From JALYNX01 sp963749415 (GTDB lineage: Bacteria; Actinomycetota; Acidimicrobiia; Spongiisociales; ZC4RG35): 64,000 nt of DNA. The translations under genes and the position numbers were made by a program. Position 1 is the stretch's first letter; the number at the start of each line of letters is the position of its first letter. The stretch spans positions 2,232,001 through 2,296,000 of the forward strand of contig CAVVMG010000001.1 in NCBI GenBank assembly GCA_963749415.1, given 5' to 3'. Positions 24,573-32,756 of this stretch are shown here, one piece after another. The notes under the pieces are model-generated. The model was not told the DNA's origin. It did no database searches and worked only from the letters and a program-made list of their open reading frames with translations.

Positions 24573-24806
24573 GCAGGGAACTCGCTCTCTACGGGTCCAA
24601 TTGACGTTACCGAGGGCGAAGCGATCCACCGCTGGATCGGGCTGCATCGGAGTCTCCCAAGTCTCAACCGCGCTAGTCCCACTCCTCCGGCGGCTGGAAC
24701 TCACATGCTCCATCGATCGGAGTACAGGTCTTGGGATCTCGAAGCGACTGGTCGGCCGAGGTCACTCGAATAGCCAACAACCCCGATCCGACAAGGGGTT
24801 GTTCTG

Positions 24807-24879
24807 CTCCGCGGGTAGGACTCGAACCTACAACCAATGGATTAACAGTCCACTGCTCTACCAATTGAGCTACCGCGGA
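24807..24879 (-). tRNA. tRNA-Asn (GUU)
   Basis: A 73-nt gene that folds as a complete cloverleaf. Acceptor TCCGCGG pairs with CCGCGGA, the D arm is GCTC-AATTGGTA-GAGC, the anticodon arm is GTGGA-CTGTTAA-TCCAT with GTT at 34-36, and the T arm is GTAGG-TTCGAGT-CCTAC. Discriminator base is G, as in asparagine tRNAs. CCA is not encoded. Its 3' half is duplicated 1.37 kb away at 23431-23477. Confidence 0.96.
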
Positions 24880-24930
24880 AGGCTGCCGAATGGCGAGGCA
24901 AGAGTACCAGCGGGCACCTGGTAGCCCGAC

Positions 24931-26058
24931 TCAGGGACCCTCGAGAAAACCCTCTAATTTGTGCGATTTGTCGGGGTGCCGCAGCTTGGCCAGCGCCTTG
25001 GTCTCCAACTGACGGATCCGTTCCCGGGTCACCTTGAAATGCGAACCCACCTCCTCCAGGGTCCGCATCCGCCCATCGGCCAGCCCGAAACGCATGATCA
25101 ACACCTCTCGCTCCCGATCGTTCAGGCCCTCTAGCGCTTCGGCCAGCTGGTCTTGGAGCGAGGCGAAGGTCGCCGCATCAGCGGGCCGGTCGGAGTCGTG
25201 GTCCTCGACCAGGTCGGCCAGGGTCCCGTCATCGTCCTCCCCCACCGGGGTCTCCAGTGAGACGGTGTCCTGAGCTATCCGTTGCAGCTCCGCCACCCGG
25301 CTCGGCTCCAGGTCCAGCTCGAAAGCGAGCTCGTCGAGCGAGGGCGCCCGGCCCATCTGTTGGGTCAACTCCCGCTGAGCGCGGGTGAGCTTGTTCACCG
25401 AGTCCAGAACATGGATCGGCATCCGGATGGTGCGCCCCTGGTCGGCGATCGCCCTCGAAATCGCCTGGCGGATCCACCACGTCGCGTAGGTCGAGAACTT
25501 GAAGCCGCGCCGGTAGTCGAAGCGCTCAACGGCCCGCATCAGGCCAACGTTCCCCTCCTGGATCAGGTCGAGAAGGGCCATCCCGCGCCCCACATAGCGG
25601 CGGGCCAGGGCGACGACCAAGCGCAGGTTGGACTGGACCAGCGAGTCATGGGCGGCCTCTCCCATGACCAGCTCATGTTCGAGGAAGGAGCGGTCTTCCT
25701 CATTGAGGTCGGCCGCCTCCAGTCGGTCGTGTGCCCGACCGCCGGCCTCCATCTGCATCGCCAGCTCGACTTCCTGCTGGGCGGTGAGCAACGGGTAGCG
25801 GCCGATCTCGTTCAGGTAGAGGCGAACCGGGTCGGAAACCGAGATCTGGCCCACCTCGACGAACTCCTCGGTGACCCCCGGACCCTCTTCGGTGAGCCGG
25901 ATCCCCTGGGCGCGCAGGGTGTCGGCAACCTTTTCGAATGCCTCGCCTGATGCCTCGGCGTCCTCCAACTCCTGTTGGACCTCGGCCATAGTGAGGAACC
26001 CACGATGCTTGCCCCGCTTGAGCAGGGCGGCCAAAACGACGTTGATCTCTTCGCTCAC
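24931..26058 (-). CDS. Principal RNA polymerase sigma factor (SigA/RpoD type)
   Basis: A 375-residue sigma-70 factor. Region 1.2 is SVSDPVRLYLNEIGRYPLLTA. Region 2 reads NLRLVVALARRYVGRGMALLDL...FKFSTYATWWIRQAISRA and recognises the -10. Region 3 has IRMPIHVLDSVNKL. Region 4 ends TLEEVGSHFKVTRERIRQLE, the -35 helix-turn-helix. It follows dnaG with a GTGA overlap, the classical dnaG-rpoD pairing, which supports it being the housekeeping sigma. The several TTGACA promoters in the window suit it. The N-terminal region 1.1 is short. Confidence 0.92.
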   Translation of the reverse strand: MSEEINVVLAALLKRGKHRGFLTMAEVQQELEDAEASGEAFEKVADTLRAQGIRLTEEGPGVTEEFVEVGQISVSDPVRLYLNEIGRYPLLTAQQEVELAMQMEAGGRAHDRLEAADLNEEDRSFLEHELVMGEAAHDSLVQSNLRLVVALARRYVGRGMALLDLIQEGNVGLMRAVERFDYRRGFKFSTYATWWIRQAISRAIADQGRTIRMPIHVLDSVNKLTRAQRELTQQMGRAPSLDELAFELDLEPSRVAELQRIAQDTVSLETPVGEDDDGTLADLVEDHDSDRPADAATFASLQDQLAEALEGLNDREREVLIMRFGLADGRMRTLEEVGSHFKVTRERIRQLETKALAKLRHPDKSHKLEGFLEGP

Positions 26059-27794
26059 CGCTCCGGTGGGGACCGCTTCTCCCGTTGTAAAGCTACTAAG
26101 CGTTGGAAGTACTCGGAATGGGATTCACTCCCTGGGGTCTCCCTGGTCATTGCAGCCTGTACCTCGGCGATCTGATTGTCGATCCGGCGCTCCCGGACCC
26201 GAGCGGAGATCTCCTCCACCGAGGCCAGGGGCCGATCGTCGAGGGCGAGCGAGAGGAGGACGCCCTGAAGCAGCGGCTCCACCCCTGTGATGTCGATCGG
26301 CGTCCCCGTCGGTGTCACCTCGACCTGGGGAGCGATCGTGGCGTAGGCAGATCGGAGCCGGTCATCGGAGAAGTCGATCGTGCTCACCTCACCCAGGCCG
26401 CCATCGTTGGCCAGGATGAGACGCAGCAGCTCGACATCGATCCGGTCGAAGGGCCGCTCGCTGGAGGCGCCGGACCGGGGCTGGATGGTGCTCTGCCCGG
26501 CCACCGCCGATTCCACCGCTTCCAGATCGACACCGATCCGGCGGGCAACGAAGCGGCCGTACTCGCGGCGAGCAATCGGATCGCCGACCTTGCGCAGCTG
26601 GGTGGTTGCGGCGTGCAGTGCCCGGGCCCGGCCCTCGGGGCCGGTGAGATCGTATTTGGCGACCTCATGGTCGATGCGGTGCTCGAGTAGCGGGCGTGCC
26701 TCCTTGACCGCGGCCACCAGCTCCTCCCCGCGACCCTCCTGGACCAGATCGGCAGGATCGAGGCCGTCGGGCATCGCCGCAACCCTGAGGTCGAGATCGA
26801 GGCGGAACGGGGACTCCAACTCGTCGCCACGGAGTGCGGCCTTGGAACCTGCTTCGTCGGCGTCGAAGGCCAGTACCACTCTCTCCGAGAAGCGACGGAG
26901 CAGGTCGAAATGCCCGTCGCCGAGGGCTGTGCCACAGGTGGCGATTGCCGTCGCGATCCCGGCTTGGTGCATGGCGATGACATCGGTGTACCCCTCGACG
27001 ATCACCGCCGGTGCATCGTCGGATATCGCCTTGCGGGCCCGGTCCAAGCCGTAGAGCAAGGACCCCTTGTGGTAGACGACGGAGTCGGCGGAGTTCACAT
27101 ACTTGGCGTCCGGGTTGTTGGTCGCCCGCCGGTCGATCTCCTCGACCTTCCGGGCTCCGAACCCAACCGGGTCGCCACGCAGGTCGTAAATGGGGAACAT
27201 GAGCCGGCCGCGGAAAACATCGAACAGCCCCTGGCGGCCCTTTCTCGACAGCCCGGCATCGATGAGGACCCGATCATCGGTGCCGGCAGCCTTGAGCTCC
27301 TTGGTGAGCGTGTCCCAGTCGACAGCCGCGAAGCCCAGCTTCCAGTCGTCGATGAGGTCCCCGTCGTAGCCCCGGCTCCTGAGGTAGGCGCGGGCGGGTC
27401 CGGCCTCTGGCGCCGAGCGCAGCCTGCGGTGATAGACGTCGATCGCCCGGCGGATGGCCTCAACCGCCGCCCCTCTGCGCCCCCGGTCCCTGGCATCGGC
27501 TGCATCCCGGGTGAGGGTGATGCCGGCCTTCGTGGCGAGCAGCTCGAGGGCGTCTCCGAACTCAACACCCTGGGTCTCCTGGACGAAGCTGAACACATCG
27601 CCCCCTTTGCCGCATCCGAAGCAGTGATAGAGGCCGCGTCCTCGATCCACTGACATCGACGGGGTTTTTTCCTGATGAAACGGGCACACCGCCATGAATG
27701 AGCGCCCGGAGCGCTTCACCGTGGTGACCTCGGAGATCAACTCGACGAGGTCGGTTGCCTCACGGACCCGGTCGATGTCGGAGCGATCTGCCAT
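26055..27794 (-). CDS. dnaG: DNA primase
   Basis: A 579-residue primase that lays RNA primers for replication. The N-terminal CHC2 zinc finger is CPFHQEKTPSMSVDRGRGLYHCFGCGKGGDVFSFV. The RNA polymerase/TOPRIM core has VGFGARKVEEID and VIVEGYTDVIAMHQAG with metal-binding LAFDADEAG. The C-terminal helicase-binding part (about 440-579) is divergent, as usual. Length is normal. The stop overlaps the GTG of the sigma factor gene. It lies 31 bp after the YceI gene in the recO-uppS-glyS-yceI-dnaG-rpoD run. Confidence 0.95.
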   Translation of the reverse strand: MADRSDIDRVREATDLVELISEVTTVKRSGRSFMAVCPFHQEKTPSMSVDRGRGLYHCFGCGKGGDVFSFVQETQGVEFGDALELLATKAGITLTRDAADARDRGRRGAAVEAIRRAIDVYHRRLRSAPEAGPARAYLRSRGYDGDLIDDWKLGFAAVDWDTLTKELKAAGTDDRVLIDAGLSRKGRQGLFDVFRGRLMFPIYDLRGDPVGFGARKVEEIDRRATNNPDAKYVNSADSVVYHKGSLLYGLDRARKAISDDAPAVIVEGYTDVIAMHQAGIATAIATCGTALGDGHFDLLRRFSERVVLAFDADEAGSKAALRGDELESPFRLDLDLRVAAMPDGLDPADLVQEGRGEELVAAVKEARPLLEHRIDHEVAKYDLTGPEGRARALHAATTQLRKVGDPIARREYGRFVARRIGVDLEAVESAVAGQSTIQPRSGASSERPFDRIDVELLRLILANDGGLGEVSTIDFSDDRLRSAYATIAPQVEVTPTGTPIDITGVEPLLQGVLLSLALDDRPLASVEEISARVRERRIDNQIAEVQAAMTRETPGSESHSEYFQRLVALQREKRSPPER

Positions 27795-27825
27795 CTCCGC
27801 CGATCATAAGGAGGCCTGCCCGGCT

Positions 27826-28578
27826 TCAGGCAGCGGTGGCGACGAATTCGAGACGGATCACGACCTCGTCCCCGACATCGGCCACAGAGGGGACCGATGG
27901 GATCCCGATTTCGAAGTCGGACCGAAGGACGGTCGTGATGGCCTGCCCCTCGATGGTCGTGTCGTCCACCAACGTTGCAGTGACGTCGAAGGTGACCGGC
28001 CGGGTCAGCCCTCGGATCTGGAGGTCGCCGGCTATGGCGAACGCAACCTCTTCGCCGACGGTCAGGGAACCGCTCAACCCCTCGACCGAGGTGACGTCGA
28101 AGGTGATGAACTCGAATTCGTCGCTCGCCGAGTCGAGGATGATCGGGCCCCGGATCTGGCGGTCACGCATAGCGGAGTCGGTCTCAAACGTTCGAGCATT
28201 GATGATGATCTGAGAGAATTGGACATTGCTCGCGTCGGCGGGGTCGACCGCCACCTGACCGGCCACCTCGGAGGTCGTGCCCACCACCCGATTCGGCTCG
28301 CCGCGGAGGATCTCGTCGATCTCGAAGCTGCCCACCGATTGCGAGGCGTCGATGACGAACGCCTCCCCTGTTCCTTGCGCACCGGTGCTCCCGGTCGACG
28401 GCACGGAGTCGCTGGAGCCAGACGAGAGCGTCGTTGTCGAGCCCTCCCCGGCGATCGTCGGTGTGGTCAGCTCTGTTGATGGCTCCCCCGACCCGCCCGC
28501 GAACCAGAGATAGCCGAAGCCGCCGACTGCCACCAGGGCCAGTCCGGCCAGTATCCAGAGGATCACGGAACGTCTCAC
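27826..28578 (-). CDS. YceI-family protein with N-terminal membrane anchor
   Basis: A 250-residue protein. An N-terminal hydrophobic segment (about 5-27) is followed by a Ser/Thr/Gly-rich linker (to about 70), then a YceI lipocalin-like beta-barrel. The barrel has FVIDASQSVGSFEIDEIL, QIIINARTFETDSAMRDRQIRG, FEFITFDVTSV and GDLQIRGLTRPVTFDVTATL. YceI proteins bind polyisoprenoids or other long hydrophobic molecules outside the cytoplasm. The GTG start overlaps the glyS stop (GTGA). Lying two genes after uppS (undecaprenyl diphosphate synthase), it may handle isoprenoid lipids, which is an inference. Confidence 0.87.
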   Translation of the reverse strand: MRRSVILWILAGLALVAVGGFGYLWFAGGSGEPSTELTTPTIAGEGSTTTLSSGSSDSVPSTGSTGAQGTGEAFVIDASQSVGSFEIDEILRGEPNRVVGTTSEVAGQVAVDPADASNVQFSQIIINARTFETDSAMRDRQIRGPIILDSASDEFEFITFDVTSVEGLSGSLTVGEEVAFAIAGDLQIRGLTRPVTFDVTATLVDDTTIEGQAITTVLRSDFEIGIPSVPSVADVGDEVVIRLEFVATAA

Positions 28579-29888
28579 CGGCTGTCGAGCCGTTCCGCCA
28601 GGTAGTCCAGGAGCCCGCCCATCGGCACCCGGTCCTGGGCCATCGTGTCCCGGTCCCTGACTGTCACCGCCTGGTCATCGAGTGAGTCGAAGTCAACGGT
28701 CACTGCGTACGGGGTCCCGATCTCGTCCTGACGCCGGTATCGACGCCCGATCGACTGCGTGGTATCGACCTCTGTCATCCAGCGCCGTCGTAACTCGGCG
28801 GCGATCTTCTCCGCCGGCTCGATCAGTTCGGTCTTCTTGGAGAGAGGGAGCACCGCCACCTTGTACGGGGCGAGTCTGGAATCGAGCCTGAGCACCACCC
28901 GGGTCTCGTCTTTGACCTCCTCCTCGTGGTAAGCGTCGATGAGGAAGGCAAAGGTGGCCCTGGTCGCTCCGGCTGCAGGCTCTACGACGTGCGGCAAGAA
29001 GCGCTCACCGGTGTCCTGATCGAAGTAGGTGAGGTCCTCACCGGAGAGCTCCGCGTGCTGGCGTAGGTCGAAGTCGGATCGGTCGGCGATCCCTTCCAGC
29101 TCGTCCCATCCCCAGGGGAACTGATATTCGACATCGACCGTCCCCGACGAGTAGTGGCTCAACTCGTCGGCCTCGTGGGGCCGGATCCGGAGCCGGTCCG
29201 GGGTCATCCCCAGGTCCAGGTACCACCGCATCCGCTCCTCCTGCCAGTACTGGAACCACTTCGAGCTCTCCTCCGGGCGGCAGAAATACTCCATCTCCAT
29301 CTGCTCGAACTCGCGGGTGCGGAAGACGAACTGGCCGGGCGTGATCTCGTTTCGGAAGACCTTGCCCACCTGGGCTATGCCGAAAGGGAGCTTGAGACGG
29401 AGGGTGCGACGCACGTTCTCGAAGTTGATGAAGATCCCCTGCGCCGTCTCTGGCCGGAGGTAGACGACGTTCTCCTCGGAGTCCACCGGGCCCATATGGG
29501 TTCGGAACATCAGGTTGAAGTCGCGAGGGTCGGTGAGGGTTCCTTTCATCCCACAGCTGGGGCAGATATCGGGGTCGTCGAGCTTGTCGAGACGGTGCCG
29601 GCTGTTGCAGTTGCGGCACTCGACCAGTGGATCGGTGAACACCTCTTCGTGGCCCGATGCCTGCCACACCTGGCGAGCCTGGAGGATCGCCGAGTCGAGA
29701 CCGACAACGTCGTCCCGCGACTGGACCATTGTCCGCCACCAGGCCTCTTTGACGTTGCGGAGCAACTCGACGCCTAACGGCCCGTAGTCATAGGAAGAGC
29801 GGAGACCGCCGTATATCTCGGAGGCCTGGAACACGAAGCCGCGCTTCTTGGCCAGGTTGGAGATGGTTTCGAGGGTGACTTCGGTCAT
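28575..29888 (-). CDS. glyS: Glycyl-tRNA synthetase, homodimeric class II
   Basis: A 437-residue alpha2-type glycyl-tRNA synthetase. It starts TLETISNLAKKRGFVFQASEIYGGLRSSYDYGPLG, the standard N-terminus. The zinc-like insertion is CRNCNSRHRLDKLDDPDICPSCG. Motif 2 is in VFRTREFEQMEMEYFCRPEE, motif 3 in the later LDSRLAPYKVAVLPL region, which also starts the anticodon-binding domain. It charges tRNA-Gly. Upstream is uppS (34-bp gap); downstream YceI overlaps it. Confidence 0.94.
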   Translation of the reverse strand: MTEVTLETISNLAKKRGFVFQASEIYGGLRSSYDYGPLGVELLRNVKEAWWRTMVQSRDDVVGLDSAILQARQVWQASGHEEVFTDPLVECRNCNSRHRLDKLDDPDICPSCGMKGTLTDPRDFNLMFRTHMGPVDSEENVVYLRPETAQGIFINFENVRRTLRLKLPFGIAQVGKVFRNEITPGQFVFRTREFEQMEMEYFCRPEESSKWFQYWQEERMRWYLDLGMTPDRLRIRPHEADELSHYSSGTVDVEYQFPWGWDELEGIADRSDFDLRQHAELSGEDLTYFDQDTGERFLPHVVEPAAGATRATFAFLIDAYHEEEVKDETRVVLRLDSRLAPYKVAVLPLSKKTELIEPAEKIAAELRRRWMTEVDTTQSIGRRYRRQDEIGTPYAVTVDFDSLDDQAVTVRDRDTMAQDRVPMGGLLDYLAERLDSR

Positions 29889-29922
29889 GAGCGGGGAACG
29901 GTGCCGTGGTCCGACTGCTTAG

Positions 29923-30678
29923 TCAACCCGGTGCGGCCTTGTCATCGGCCGCCCCGAATCGGCGCTCCCTGGCCTGATACTCGGCCACCGCGTCGACGAG
30001 GGCCTCCTGGTTGAAGTCGGGCCAGAGGATCCCTGGGAAGTAGAACTCGGCGTAGGCGGCCTGCCAGAGGAGAAAGTTGGACAGACGATGCTCGCCGGAC
30101 GAGCGGATGATGAGGTCGACCGGGGGCATCTCCGGGATGTACAGGGCCCCGGCAAGGGCCTCCTCGTCGATCGATGCCGGGTCGAGCTCACCGGAGGCCA
30201 CGGCCGACCCGAGTTTTCGCACCGCATCGACGATCTCTCGACGGCTGCCGTAGTTGAAGGCGAAGACCAGCTGCAGCCTGGTGTTGTCCGCGGTCATCGC
30301 CTCGGCGTCGGCCATGTGCTTCCGGTTCCGATCGGGGATCCGGGGATCTTCCATGTCACCGGCGAACCTCATGCGTACTCCCTGGGCTCCAAGCTCATCG
30401 CGACGACGCAGCAGGAGGTCTTCGTTGAACCACATGAGAAATTCCACTTCCTCGTCGGAACGGGACCAGTTCTCGGTGGAGAAGGTAAAGGCGGTGATCC
30501 ATTCGATCCCGATCCCCAGAGCCCCCTCCACCGTGTCGAACAGTGCCGCCTCTCCGGCGAGATGCCCGGCGGTCCGGGGCAAACCCCTGGCGTTGGCCCA
30601 CCTTCCGTTGCCGTCGAGGATCAGGCCCACATGACGGGGTATCCGCTCCGGATCGATCTCCGAGAGGTCGAGGGTCAC
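29923..30678 (-). CDS. uppS: Isoprenyl (undecaprenyl) diphosphate synthase
   Basis: A 251-residue cis-prenyltransferase. The catalytic and diphosphate-binding segment is IPRHVGLILDGNGRWANARGLPRTAGH (usually HVAIIMDGNGRWA), followed by TAFTFSTENWSRSDEEV and the C-terminal RSSGEHRLSNFLLWQAAYAEFYF. It builds the C50/C55 lipid carrier for cell wall synthesis. The start is a GTG overlapping the recO stop as GTGA, typical of the recO-uppS pair. All key Asp, Arg and Glu residues are present. Confidence 0.94.
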   Translation of the reverse strand: MTLDLSEIDPERIPRHVGLILDGNGRWANARGLPRTAGHLAGEAALFDTVEGALGIGIEWITAFTFSTENWSRSDEEVEFLMWFNEDLLLRRRDELGAQGVRMRFAGDMEDPRIPDRNRKHMADAEAMTADNTRLQLVFAFNYGSRREIVDAVRKLGSAVASGELDPASIDEEALAGALYIPEMPPVDLIIRSSGEHRLSNFLLWQAAYAEFYFPGILWPDFNQEALVDAVAEYQARERRFGAADDKAAPG

Positions 30679-31388
30679 TCCATCACCGCCAGCGAAACCA
30701 GCTTGCGGTCGAGGTGGTATTCCACGAAGCGGCGGGCGATGCCCATCGCGTCACTGGAAAGGGAAGGATCTGGCTGGGGCAGGTTCCCCAGCTCGGCGCC
30801 GGCGAGGGCCGCGAGATAGATGGTCACTCCATCGCGGAGTCGGACCGAGCCTTCGGTACGACAGGCATCACAGAGCACACCGCCGCCCCCGAACGAGAAC
30901 CGATTGAGATGCTCGACGCGGCCACATGACGCGCATCGTGTGAGCGCCGGGGCCACGCCGACCACGTCGGCGAGCTTGAGGAGAAAGCTCGTGATCAGGT
31001 CGGTGCCGCGGTGCCCCGCCTCCAGGGCTCGCAGGCCGCGGTGGAGGAGGAGGAAGAGCCGCATCGACGACTCGTGCTCTTGGGCGACCGCATCGGCCGC
31101 CTCCACCATGGTCCCGGCTGCGATCACGGCGTCGAGGTCGGCGCGAAGCCGGGGAAAGGGCTCGAGCACCGAAACCTGGGTGATGGTGTCGAGGTTGCGC
31201 CCCTCGTAGAGGACCAGGTCGACGTGGGTGAACGGCTCCAATCGGCCCCCGAACCTGCTCTTCGTCTTGCGGATTCCCTTGGCGACGGTTCGGATCTTGC
31301 CGTGATTCGGACTGAGCAGGACCACCACTCGGTCGGCGTCACCAAAGGGGTAGGAACGGAGGACGATTCCCTGGTCGTGGCGGATCAT
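30675..31388 (-). CDS. recO: DNA repair protein RecO
   Basis: A 237-residue RecO that loads RecA on SSB-coated DNA. The N-terminal OB fold starts DQGIVLRSYPFGDADRVVVLLSPNHGKIRTVAKGIRKTKSRFGGRLEP. A helical domain follows, with a four-Cys zinc site CASCGR...LCDACR near 150-180. ATG 31388 lies 3 bp downstream of a perfect 11-bp inverted repeat that would form a hairpin at the ribosome site of any longer transcript. It heads the recO-uppS-glyS-yceI-dnaG-rpoD run and is divergent from the pterin dehydratase gene. Confidence 0.92.
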   Translation of the reverse strand: MIRHDQGIVLRSYPFGDADRVVVLLSPNHGKIRTVAKGIRKTKSRFGGRLEPFTHVDLVLYEGRNLDTITQVSVLEPFPRLRADLDAVIAAGTMVEAADAVAQEHESSMRLFLLLHRGLRALEAGHRGTDLITSFLLKLADVVGVAPALTRCASCGRVEHLNRFSFGGGGVLCDACRTEGSVRLRDGVTIYLAALAGAELGNLPQPDPSLSSDAMGIARRFVEYHLDRKLVSLAVME

Positions 31389-31391
31389 GTA

Positions 31392-31417
31392 GCAGGCCAG
31401 CGTAAGCGCTGGCCTGC
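31392..31417. repeat. Perfect 11-bp inverted repeat in the recO/dehydratase intergenic region
   Basis: GCAGGCCAGCG and CGCTGGCCTGC are perfect reverse complements separated by TAAG. The repeat lies just upstream of the recO ATG and 40 bp before the divergent start. It could be a dyad operator for one or both genes, or an RNA hairpin hiding the recO start. No T-run adjoins it, so a terminator is unlikely. Confidence 0.7.
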
Positions 31418-31438
31418 CGCTTTACGTTCCACCTTTTG

Positions 31439-31447
31439 TGTTATACG
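31439..31447 (+). promoter_or_regulatory. Extended -10 promoter of the pterin dehydratase gene
   Basis: TG at 31439, one base, then TATACG at 31442-31447 fits an extended -10 element. The ATG follows 9 nt later, which suggests a leaderless message. No clear -35 is visible. Confidence 0.5.
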
Positions 31448-31456
31448 TTTCGCTCC

Positions 31457-31735
31457 ATGGCACTGCTCGATGACTCCGAGATATCGGATTTCCTGGCGGA
31501 GAATCCTGACTGGCACCGCGAGGGTGAGGCCATCACCAGAACCTTCGAATTCGAGGACTTCGTCGGCTCGATCGGGTTCGTGGCCGAAGTGGCCGTTCTC
31601 GCCGAGAAGGCGAACCATCATCCCGATATCGATATTCGCTGGAACAAAGTGACTCTCGCCCTCTCCACCCACTCAGAGGGCGGAATCACCTCCAAGGACC
31701 TCGACGTCGCCACGCGGAGCAACAGCCTCGCCTGA
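31457..31735 (+). CDS. 4a-hydroxytetrahydrobiopterin dehydratase (PhhB/PCD type)
   Basis: A 92-residue pterin-4a-carbinolamine dehydratase. The active-site segment is AEKANHHPDIDIRWNKVTLALSTHSEGGIT, with the paired His and the conserved Trp. PDWHREGEAITRTFEFEDF supplies the N-terminal part. It recycles pterin cofactors or acts in molybdopterin-type chemistry in bacteria without phenylalanine hydroxylase. ATG 31457 is used; the frame is open upstream but the -10 box lies there. It stands alone between recO and the convergent era gene. Confidence 0.9.
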   Translation: MALLDDSEISDFLAENPDWHREGEAITRTFEFEDFVGSIGFVAEVAVLAEKANHHPDIDIRWNKVTLALSTHSEGGITSKDLDVATRSNSLA

Positions 31736-31794
31736 GCCCCCCTCCCGGCTGCGCCGACACTCCCCCCAAAGACCCCCTCCGACCCTTCGGGCCA

Positions 31795-31827
31795 CCTCCC
31801 CCAGCGTCGCTTCGCTCCTGGGGGAGG
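31795..31827. terminator. 10-bp hairpin between convergent genes (repeat copy B)
   Basis: CCTCCCCCAG and CTGGGGGAGG form a perfect 10-bp stem around a 13-nt loop containing GCTTCGCT. It lies between the convergent dehydratase and era genes. On the minus strand it reads TCCCCCAGG-AGCGAAGCGAC, matching the hairpin at 289-322 in arm and loop. A two-way terminator is inferred; there is no T-run. Confidence 0.65.
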
Positions 31828-31859
31828 AAATGCTCACTCCGTTCGCTGGAGGGAGAAAC

Positions 31860-32756
31860 TCACACCGGTGTGAAGCCGAACCGATCCAAGAGCTGAGGGC
31901 TTCGCTGCCAATCCCGCTCCACCGTCACGTGAAGGGAGAGGTTGACCCGGTTGCCCAGAAGCCGCTCCAGATCGGCGCGAGCTTCGGTGCCGGCGATTTT
32001 GAGCAAGGAGCCCCCTTTTCCGATCACGATCCCCTTCTGACTCTTGCGCTCGACGATGACGTTGGCGGCAATGTCGATCAGGCCGTCTTCACGCTGTTCT
32101 AGGTCCTCGATCCTCACCAGCAACGAGTGGGGCAATTCATCCCGCAGCCGCTCGAGGAACTTCTCACGAACCAGCTCGCCGATCACCAGGCTCTCCGGCT
32201 GATCGGTGGTCATCCCCGCGGGGTAGTAGAGCGGGCCCTCGGGCAGCCTCGCCACCACCTCTTCGACTAGCTGGGCCAGGCCGTCGCCCTCTATCGCCGA
32301 TACCGGCACATACGACGGAAAGTCCCACTCCCCCGCCTTAGCCAATTGCTCGATGGTCTGTGCGCGATTGGCGGCGTCGACCTTGTTGACCGTTACCACT
32401 ACCTCTGCCTCCGCCTCGGCCAGACGCTCGGCAATGAGGCGGTCACCGGGCCCGATCGGCATCGTGGCATCGATCATGAACACCACGACGTCCGCTTCCC
32501 GGAGGGTCCCGTAGACCAGGGAGTTGAGACGGCCTCCGAGGTCCGTTTTCGGTTTGTGCAGGCCCGGCGTGTCGACAAAGACCACCTGATATGAAGGTGC
32601 TTCCGGATCGGGGCCGGTGACGACACCTCGGATCACATTGCGCGTCGTCTGGGGACGCGATGAGGTGATGGTCACCTTGGACCCGACCAGCTGGTTGACC
32701 AGGGTCGATTTGCCCACGTTGGGACGGCCAACGACCGGAACGAAGCCTGATTTCAT
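31860..32756 (-). CDS. era: GTPase Era
   Basis: A 298-residue Era GTPase needed for 16S rRNA maturation. G1 is GRPNVGKSTLVNQL, G2 SSRPQTTRNVIRG, G3 DTPGLHKPK, G4 NKVDAAN and G5 SAIEGDG. The C-terminal KH domain has NVIVERKSQKGIVIGKGGSLLKIAGTEARADLE. The ATG overlaps the stop of the CBS-domain gene (ATGA). It is the last gene of the long leftward run that also holds ybeY, dnaJ, hrcA, rsmE and lepA, so ribosome maturation is a common theme. Confidence 0.96.
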   Translation of the reverse strand: MKSGFVPVVGRPNVGKSTLVNQLVGSKVTITSSRPQTTRNVIRGVVTGPDPEAPSYQVVFVDTPGLHKPKTDLGGRLNSLVYGTLREADVVVFMIDATMPIGPGDRLIAERLAEAEAEVVVTVNKVDAANRAQTIEQLAKAGEWDFPSYVPVSAIEGDGLAQLVEEVVARLPEGPLYYPAGMTTDQPESLVIGELVREKFLERLRDELPHSLLVRIEDLEQREDGLIDIAANVIVERKSQKGIVIGKGGSLLKIAGTEARADLERLLGNRVNLSLHVTVERDWQRSPQLLDRFGFTPV

